Shown here one piece after another: positions 57,171 to 64,000 of a DNA stretch of 64,000 nt. Each line of letters opens with the position of its first letter. Positions within the stretch are counted from its first letter, which is position 1. Under the pieces are notes generated by a model that did not search any database, had not been told where the DNA came from, and saw only the letters and a program-made list of their open reading frames with translations. The DNA comes from Diplocarpon mali (Eukaryota > Ascomycota > Leotiomycetes > Helotiales > Drepanopezizaceae), in contig JAENRP010000154.1 of the NCBI GenBank assembly GCA_024741835.1, positions 2,121 through 66,120 on the forward strand, written 5' to 3'. The translations under genes and the position numbers were made by a program.

Positions 57171-59774
57171 ATGCAGTCCTCACGGCGCATCTTCAACCCC
57201 ACCAGTATCCCTGGATTGAGGGCGCTTTGGCCCATACGACGCAGCCTCTGCAACGCATCGTTCTCTCCCCGTCCAGGACTGAAGAAGGATGCGAGGCTTT
57301 GGAAAGGAGTACGGAGAGTGAGCTCAGAAACGGGAGAGGACGAAACGGGACACATTGCCGCTGGTTTAAATGAAGGGATCCTATTTTTTGACAGTAAGGA
57401 AAGCGCCGCAATCCATGGCATGATGTTTTCCTGCTAATAATCTATAGATATCTTCCCTCTGAAGCTCTACTGGACTCTTCGATTGCCATGGGTTGTCGAC
57501 AAAAGTCTCCCGGAGCTGTTGACTAGATTCAACAACTCAACTCTCGGGACTTTCGAACCAGTGGCTCTAATCAAACGAGCTATCCCTAGCTCGGTTCCTA
57601 TGAAGGTTACTGAAATATTGCCACGTTTGAAAGATGGAGGTGCTTATGTCAAATTTTCCCATCCAGATGGTATTACTGCGAAGGAGATCGAGGGTCTTCT
57701 ACGCCAATACCTGCGAGAGAATCCTGTAAAGCCTTGGTTCAACCCGTTCCGCAGAATCAGAACCAACTTGGTAGTGGGGAAGCCCTGGCTAGAGGATCTA
57801 TATCGGTTCCCGAGCTCTAGAATCAAGGTGGAGTTTGTGCCAATGAGTCCAGGAGGGGAGGCAGCCGAGCTTTCGCAGGAGACGCTGTACAGTCTGTTCC
57901 GCAAATATGGTAAACTTGCTGAGATCATCCCTCAGCCATCCGATTCCAAGATTCTTCCAAAGTATGCCCATCTTGACTTCGCAAGGATGAGACATGCCAT
58001 CATGGCAAGAAACTGTATGCACGGCCTCAAAGTACTGGAGGCTGAAGGGGGTGGTGCCGCTGGCACACAACTTCGTCTCTCATTTGAGCAGAAGAGAAAA
58101 ACGCACTGGATCTGGGACTGGCTCATAAATCATCCCCGATTTGTCATTCCCGCTGTTGCAGCACTCGTCGCTACAATTACTGTCGCCATTTTTGATCCTA
58201 TCCGGACGTTTTTCATCAAGGCACACATCGAACATTCATTCCATCTGAAGAATAATAAAATATATCAGTGGTTCAAGAGCCAAGCGACGGATATCTTTAC
58301 GTTCCGCAACCACAGAGCCGAAGAAGCGAGTCTGGATGTCCTTTGGGGAGACAGGAAGCAGATCATAGACCAGTTGCAAACGTGGCTAATGGAAACGGCT
58401 GACACCTTCATCGTTGTGCAAGGGCCTAGAGGTTCTGGGAAGAAGGAATTGATTCTCGACCAAGCTTTAAAGGGCCGGCAGAACACGGTCTTGATTGACT
58501 GCAAGCCGATACAGGAAGCTCGAGGTGACAGTGCTACCATATCTGCTGCCGCAGCTTCGGTGGGTTATAGGCCTGTGTTCTCTTGGATGAACAGTATCAG
58601 TAGTCTGGTCGACCTTGCAGCACAAGGAACGATTGGTGTGAAGTCTGGGTTCAGCGAGACTCTCGATGCGCAGTTGGGCAAAATATGGCAAAACACAGCA
58701 ACTGCTCTGAAACAGGTAGCTCTCCAAAATCGTGACAAGGATGATAAGGATGCCGCGCTAGGAGATGACGACTGGCTTGAAGCCCATCCTGAATGCAGAC
58801 CCGTTGTCGTGATTGACAATTTCCTGCACAAAAACGAAGAGAGCAGTGTAGTCTATGACAAGATTTCGGAATGGGCTGCTGGTCTTACTACCGCCAACAT
58901 CGCACATGTCATTTTCCTCACCAACGACATCTCCTATTCGAAGTCTCTCAGCAAGGCGCTGCCAGATAGAGTGTTCCGGCAGCTCGCTTTAGGTGACATT
59001 ACGCCTGAAGTTGCCAAACGATTCGTAGTCACGCACCTGGACTCGGACCAAAACGACCCATCAGGCAATTCAGTGAAGTTAACTCCCAGCCAAAGGTATC
59101 ACGATTTAGACGAGTTAGATGAAGCCATTGCAGCCGTTGGTGGCAGACTCACGGATCTGGAGTTCCTCGCACGAAGATTGAAAACAGGCCAGACCCCGAA
59201 GCGTGCTATCGCGGAGATGATCGAGCAAAGCGCATCCGAAATCATGAAAATGTATCTCTTGGTCGTCGACAAAGCGGAACGAAAATGGTCACCCGAGCAA
59301 GCTTGGTACCTTATCAAGAGCCTTGCAGAGAACGGAAGCCTGCGCTACAACGAGATTCTTCTCACGAATACTTTCGCCTCGTCTCTGACCGCACCCGCGG
59401 CGAGCGGCGAGAGCGTGCTAGAGGCTCTATCAGCTGCTGAACTTATCACGATCAAAGGCTTCAAAGGTCGTCCCCAGACCGTGAAGGCCGGGAAACCAAT
59501 CTACGAGGCGGCTTTTAAGCTATTGACAGAAGACAAGGTCCTAAAGAGCCGACTCGATCTCGCCATCCTCGTCGAGCTGACGAAGATCGAAACGGCCAGC
59601 ATATCGAAGTACGAGGCCGAGCTGGCGACGATAGGAACGCTGCCTCAGCAGCCGAGAGAAGTTGGACCAAGGGTTAAGTTCCTACTGACGAAGCTAGCTG
59701 CTAGTCAGCAAAAGGTCGAGTTGTGGGAGAAGGATATGGCGCTCATGAAGAAGGTACTGCTTGCTGAATATTAG
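57171..59774 (+). CDS. Yme2 / RNA12, mitochondrial escape protein 2
   Basis: Mitochondrial inner-membrane protein involved in mtDNA maintenance and nucleoid structure. Exons 57171-57393 and 57448-59774 join in phase 1 to 849 aa. The N-terminal about 55 residues are Arg/Ser-rich (MQSSRRIFNPTSIPGLRAL), a likely presequence. An RRM-like domain lies at about 205-290 (RIKVEFVPM, YAHLDFARMRHAIMAR), a membrane helix at about 305-323 (VIPAVAALVATITVAIF), and a P-loop at about 400-407 (GPRGSGKK) starts the RNA12 ATPase-like domain, with VVVIDNFLHKNEES and HVIFLTNDISYSKSLSKALP. Length and order match the family. The C-terminal part is helical and charged. Confidence 0.95.
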
Positions 59775-62546
59775 GCCGCATAATACCAAAATTATGACGG
59801 TTTATACCCAACTCAATGACACGAGATTTGGCGTTCGATAGTTCCAAAACATTTCTCTGATTCGGCACAGGTGCTGCTAGCTCGGTGCTCCATGCAATTT
59901 GGGTATAAGTGTAGTCTCATGTCTCAGGATTCCTTAGAAAATCAACCAGAGATGTAAGAGTGGTGAAAAGGCTGCATCAAATTCCATCCGCTTTTTCTTT
60001 TTGATATGATTTAGCACCGTTGCTTGTGTTTTCTGCTTCGGCTGATCTGCTCATACTAAGCCAAGCGAGCTTGCGCTCCGCCTGAGGCATTGGAGACCCT
60101 TGTTTGAGTCGAAAGCAAGATTCGAAAGTTCTATACGTCAGCCTTCAACTCAGTATTGTGATGTGGAATTCGGCATCGGTCAAGGGTTTCCAAAGTAGTT
60201 TAGGGTTGTGAAGTCGGGATCGTACTTTTTTCGCTCTGCTTCGATATGTCGGTTCACCCACATGCCGTTCAGCATTTGTCCTTCTCCGGCTTATTCTGAC
60301 TGCTAGATATGAGTGCTTTATGCTTTCCTTATCGGGGTTTCTCGAGTCTCCCTCGGGGCTCGAGAAAATGGAAAGCATGCTACAGCCAGGGTTTAGCCAA
60401 ACGCTCAAAACAGACGTCTGGGCCAGCTATGAAAGTATCCCGCGATCTGATCATTCTAGCTACCTGTCAGGTTTGGGTCCTCGTCGAGACCCTGGATGAA
60501 TCAGTATAGCCGTGACTTTGTGTTTGTTTCACCCTTTACGCTGTATGGTATGTGCACGTTGGTTTTAATGATGAAATGAGAGGCTATCGTTTCTGCATCT
60601 TATCAATAACTTTACATTCCATGAAGTGATGGGTTGTCACCACCTCTTTGATGGACCAACTTTCTTGGCCTCGGCTGTGTATACAGGCTTTTTTTGCCCA
60701 GATTAGAGTAAGCACATGCCCATGTGCTCAGGCAAGCTATATACCAAAGTCAAGGTATCCTGCCGGGTTTTGTACTCTGAGGATATAAGCAGCAGCATGA
60801 TTGTTTGCGAGGGATTGCGACACCAGTCTTGAAATATCTCCGATGTGCTGGAGACATGTTCGTTTGCAGGACTTTCCAGGTTCATAGGGGCGATTCTGGG
60901 CGGGATATAAAGCGTGCTGGGTGGCACCATAGAGTTGATGGTGCTGATACGGCGAGTGTAGACACCGAGCCAAGGTAAAGTCAGAGCACCTGGTTAAGCA
61001 CTCCTTTCTCTTCTTTATGATGGCCTATGTTCTCTCTGAATCGACCTCCTCGGCCATCGCAACTTGTTTATCACACCATGCAGACTTCGCACAATACTGC
61101 TCTCTGCGTGCGTCAACGAGTCGTCTCCTTCTCCACCTGCTTCACTCGAGTGAGCAGCCAGCAAGTCGGTTTGCGCGTGGCTTGTGGCTGCGCGGACACC
61201 AAGGAGCAAGAAGCTCACTCCACGCCCCGCCGGATGAGCCGTATACCTGCATGCTCCCCGCGCATGAGAACCAGAAAGGCGGCCAAGTGAGCCGAAAAGC
61301 AAGCCACAGACGGCCGCTCGCTTAGCAGCATCGCGGCAGCCGAGATGTTGACATTCCCGACTCTGAAAACACGGATGTCCCCTACGTGTAACGTCGAATC
61401 CTCTCAGAGCGAGAGGTGTATCCTCGCGAAAGATGGAGAGGCGAGAAGAGGCACGAAGAGGGGAAACCAATCGCTTCGGATCCAGCGAGGGAGGAAGAGC
61501 ATCCCTCCCACCGGGGAGAGAAAGAGAACGCGCGAGGGCCTCGCGGTGATTCCCAGGGACCTCGCACGAGCTGAGGCGGGTAAATACCCCCCCGAATTTG
61601 CTCGGTGCGTATCCTCACCCTCTCAGCTGTCAGCAATACGACGATCTCTACCTTGACTATTCATGATCTCCACCCGCTCCCAAATGTCCTGCGCACGTCT
61701 CGGTGCCCGCCACGGAGCCATCTCGGACCTCTATTCCCTCTCTGAGCTTGCGGCGCCCATCGGCCATTGGAATATCGGGCTATACCATGTCAATGACGGT
61801 CTTCGAGGGAGACTATCGGCCTCCACCTGAGCGCTTTCATTCTAGCTGTCTGTCCGATGCCATCGCCAGCACGTGACTACCACCATTCTGCTTTCGCCCT
61901 CGGTGTTATTGTATCCCCCGGCTCCGTGTTACAAGGTAACATTCTCGTCTGATCTTGTGGTCGACACTGAAAACGGTGCGAGTCTCTTAAGACGAGACAC
62001 GGCTTCGGGAGCGGGAGCGGGAGCGGCAGCGTCCGGACTTGGGGGAGTCGGGATGTTTGCTTCATGTTAGATTGGATTGGGCTAGATTGGATCTTTTGAG
62101 ATGTGATGGATTCCAGGGAGCTGGTTTCCGCGCTGATGAGTAGGACTCAACCGGTGGATGATGACTTCGAGTACTTGGGTTACATTGGTGAAGGGTGGCC
62201 TAGGAAGACTGTCGGGGTATAATGAGAAGGACAAAAGGGAACTGGTACACAAGGGCTGGATGAGGAGATGGGCTTTTAAAGCTGATAAGGAGTATTCGGG
62301 GGCTGTCAGGCGACTGTGATTATACCCTAAAGAATTTACCAATCCCTGAAAGCTGTATATATATCCGGCTTGATGAGACTTTCTATCTCATCAATCGAGC
62401 GAAAAAGAACACAACCTAATCCTTGGATTATAACCAATGTCGATATCCTTCCCAAGGTATTCGTCAACGAAACCGTTTGTGGGTATCCGTCTCATCAATC
62501 CTCGGCGCCCGACAACTCCAAAACGCCCGTTTTACACAAAGCAATA
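59775..62546. other. Gene-free block
   Basis: About 2.8 kb between yme2 and the 3' end of pyrG with no gene I can support. A GC-rich part (about 61120-61600) has several overlapping open frames in different phases, which argues against coding. A short gggagc tandem lies near 62008-62032. No RNA gene recognised. Confidence 0.4.
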
Positions 62547-63659
62547 TCAAGCATCGATCCTCTCTTCGTACGCCTCCCAGGCCTTCTTCCTGTACCGTTC
62601 TGCTTCCCGGACAGGGTCGCCGGCTTTGATGATTCCCCTTCCGACGATGACGATATCGTTGCCCAGAAGACCCACTATCTTCTGAGGCGTGTTGTACTGC
62701 TGTCCCTTGCCATCTCCGCTGACCTCTGCATCCTCGTCCTCGTGCGCGGGGGGCAATTGACATCCAGGCGTCATGCTCAAGAAAGCATCGTCTGCCTTTG
62801 AGTTCAGACTCTCCTGCGAGATGAACCCCATCACATAGCCTTTGTGTTCCCTCGCACTCTCCACGCAAGCATCCGTGTATTCCCTCGTCATGAAGTTCCC
62901 CTTGGAGCTCATCTGCGCCAGAATGAGCAAGCCCCGCTCCATGGGCGCCTCCTCAATGCCCCGCAAGACATCTTCGTCCACCCCAAAGCCCTCGTACGAG
63001 CGCGGCGAGTTCGCAGGCTCGTAGCGCTGCGAAACGGTCGTGATGGATACAATGCTCGCCTTGCGTCCGGCATTGTCCGCGTAATGGCTGTTCTCATCTG
63101 GCACGGGCGTCATCAGCTCGTGCTCGTCGTCATCCGAGCCCACGCTCTCCGGCCTGGGCGTGCCGACAGAGATGTCGGTCTTGACCTCGTACCGCTTGCG
63201 TTCTTTCCAGCGGACCGCCGCGTCTGCGAGGGCGTCCACGGCTGCTTTGCCGGGGATCATGTTCACGTTCGTGATGTGCGACCACTCGATGATCTTCGCC
63301 GTGCCCTCGGTGTACTGCAACTGCACCGTGTTGCCTATGTCGCCGAATTTGCGGTCCTCGAAGATGAGGAAGCCATGCTTGCGGGCTATGCGTCCCAGCC
63401 GGGCACCGGTACCTGTCGTAGGGTGATAGTCCCAGTTCGAGATGAGGTCGTAGTGAGTCTTGAGGACGACGATGGAGGGACCTAGGGTGTTTGCGAGGTT
63501 CAGGAGCTCTTTGGTGTTGGAGACGTCGGCGCTGAGACAGAGGTTCGAGCGCTTCAGGGTCATCAGTCGGAAGAGGTAGGACGAGAGGGGATGAATGGCT
63601 GTTTCTGCCCGTTGCGAGTAAGAGGCTCTGGTGACATGGTGAGCGGATTCGGGAGACAT
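62547..63659 (-). CDS. Orotidine-5'-phosphate decarboxylase
   Basis: Last enzyme of de novo UMP synthesis: converts OMP to UMP and CO2 in the cytosol. Single exon of 370 aa. Catalytic segment [13 protein letters not shown] gives D102, K104 and D107, the conserved Asp/Lys/Asp set. [26 protein letters not shown] and the phosphate-binding end [10 protein letters not shown] complete the barrel. Residues about 160-225 ([16 protein letters not shown] and flanks) are the charged insertion seen in Pezizomycotina enzymes but not in yeast Ura3. The N-terminus [19 protein letters not shown] is family-like. The upstream 340 bp reach the window edge and hold the promoter. Confidence 0.97.
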   Translation of the reverse strand: MSPESAHHVTRASYSQRAETAIHPLSSYLFRLMTLKRSNLCLSADVSNTKELLNLANTLGPSIVVLKTHYDLISNWDYHPTTGTGARLGRIARKHGFLIFEDRKFGDIGNTVQLQYTEGTAKIIEWSHITNVNMIPGKAAVDALADAAVRWKERKRYEVKTDISVGTPRPESVGSDDDEHELMTPVPDENSHYADNAGRKASIVSITTVSQRYEPANSPRSYEGFGVDEDVLRGIEEAPMERGLLILAQMSSKGNFMTREYTDACVESAREHKGYVMGFISQESLNSKADDAFLSMTPGCQLPPAHEDEDAEVSGDGKGQQYNTPQKIVGLLGNDIVIVGRGIIKAGDPVREAERYRKKAWEAYEERIDA

Positions 63660-64000
63660 GGCTCTCGTTTTATGGCTCTGGTTCAGATGTTCTCTGATGT
63701 GAAGGGGGACAGATTTTCTTTAAGATGCAGGCGACGCGAGGAATAGATATGACGATCCTACGGCCTGTGCCGAATGCAGATGTCGGGCATCAAACAAAAA
63801 CAAGCACCCATCAACCAGTATTAAGTTTTAGGGGAAAAAAGACGGTGTGCTGTGGTTTTGTGATGCATCATACATGTAGATGCGAGCTGCGTCAAATTGT
63901 GACACTCCCAACGAACTATACAGATGTTGGTCTAAAATTATTGGCAGACGCGAAATACCCAGCCGGCAAGCTTCCGAGATATCGAGTAGCCCCGGGAATG
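63660..64000. other. Upstream region of pyrG, right edge
   Basis: Holds the pyrG leader and promoter; no gene seen. Confidence 0.55.

Overview
The window is nuclear DNA of a filamentous ascomycete (Pezizomycotina). Support for this: genes split by many short introns (about 45-140 nt, with clear GT/AG ends and CTGAC/CTAAC branch-like motifs), a pyrG with the long internal insertion usual in Pezizomycotina, a het-C homologue, a BIM1-like copper protein, a DUF7730 protein and fungal-type Spt20 and Yme2. A leotiomycete is my guess from protein flavour only; this cannot be settled without a search. All exon models were made by eye from reading frame, splice consensus and remembered family conservation.

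Layout, left to right. 0-10 kb: a DUF1295 membrane protein and a small RibD/Rib2-like deaminase (both minus), a WDR44-like WD40 protein with a C-terminal zinc ribbon (plus), then an unrecognised 187-aa protein. 10-24 kb: gene-poor and relic-rich, with a frameshifted small gene, an NDUFAF3 homologue, a 14-exon dihydroxy-acid dehydratase paralogue, and a heavily mutated relic of an alpha/beta-hydrolase/dual-specificity-phosphatase fusion. 24-43 kb: gene-dense, with an aromatic-acid-exporter-like (FUSC/DUF2421) protein, a ferric/cupric reductase divergent from a BIM1-like copper-binding GPI protein, an alpha/beta hydrolase divergent from a DUF7730 protein, and het-C divergent from the sphingolipid fatty-acid 2-hydroxylase Scs7. 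43-64 kb: an RBM39-like splicing factor, a gene-free AT-richer block, an unrecognised coiled-coil protein, a broken short-chain dehydrogenase, Spt20 (SAGA), an Emi1-like twin-CX9C protein divergent from Yme2, a second gene-free block, and pyrG (OMP decarboxylase).

How genes may work together. The reductase/BIM1-like pair shares one 948-bp intergenic region and is a plausible copper uptake module: a surface reductase beside an extracellular copper binder. The Emi1-like protein and Yme2, both expected in mitochondria, share a 225-bp promoter. The other neighbours look like independent housekeeping genes.

Most notable: five GC-AG introns in three genes, two micro-exons (8 and 9 nt) in the dehydratase, three independent gene relics (one with two TGG-to-TAG changes), an array of three CACGTG boxes at exact 11-bp spacing near the left edge, and a 25-bp perfect palindrome in an intergenic region.
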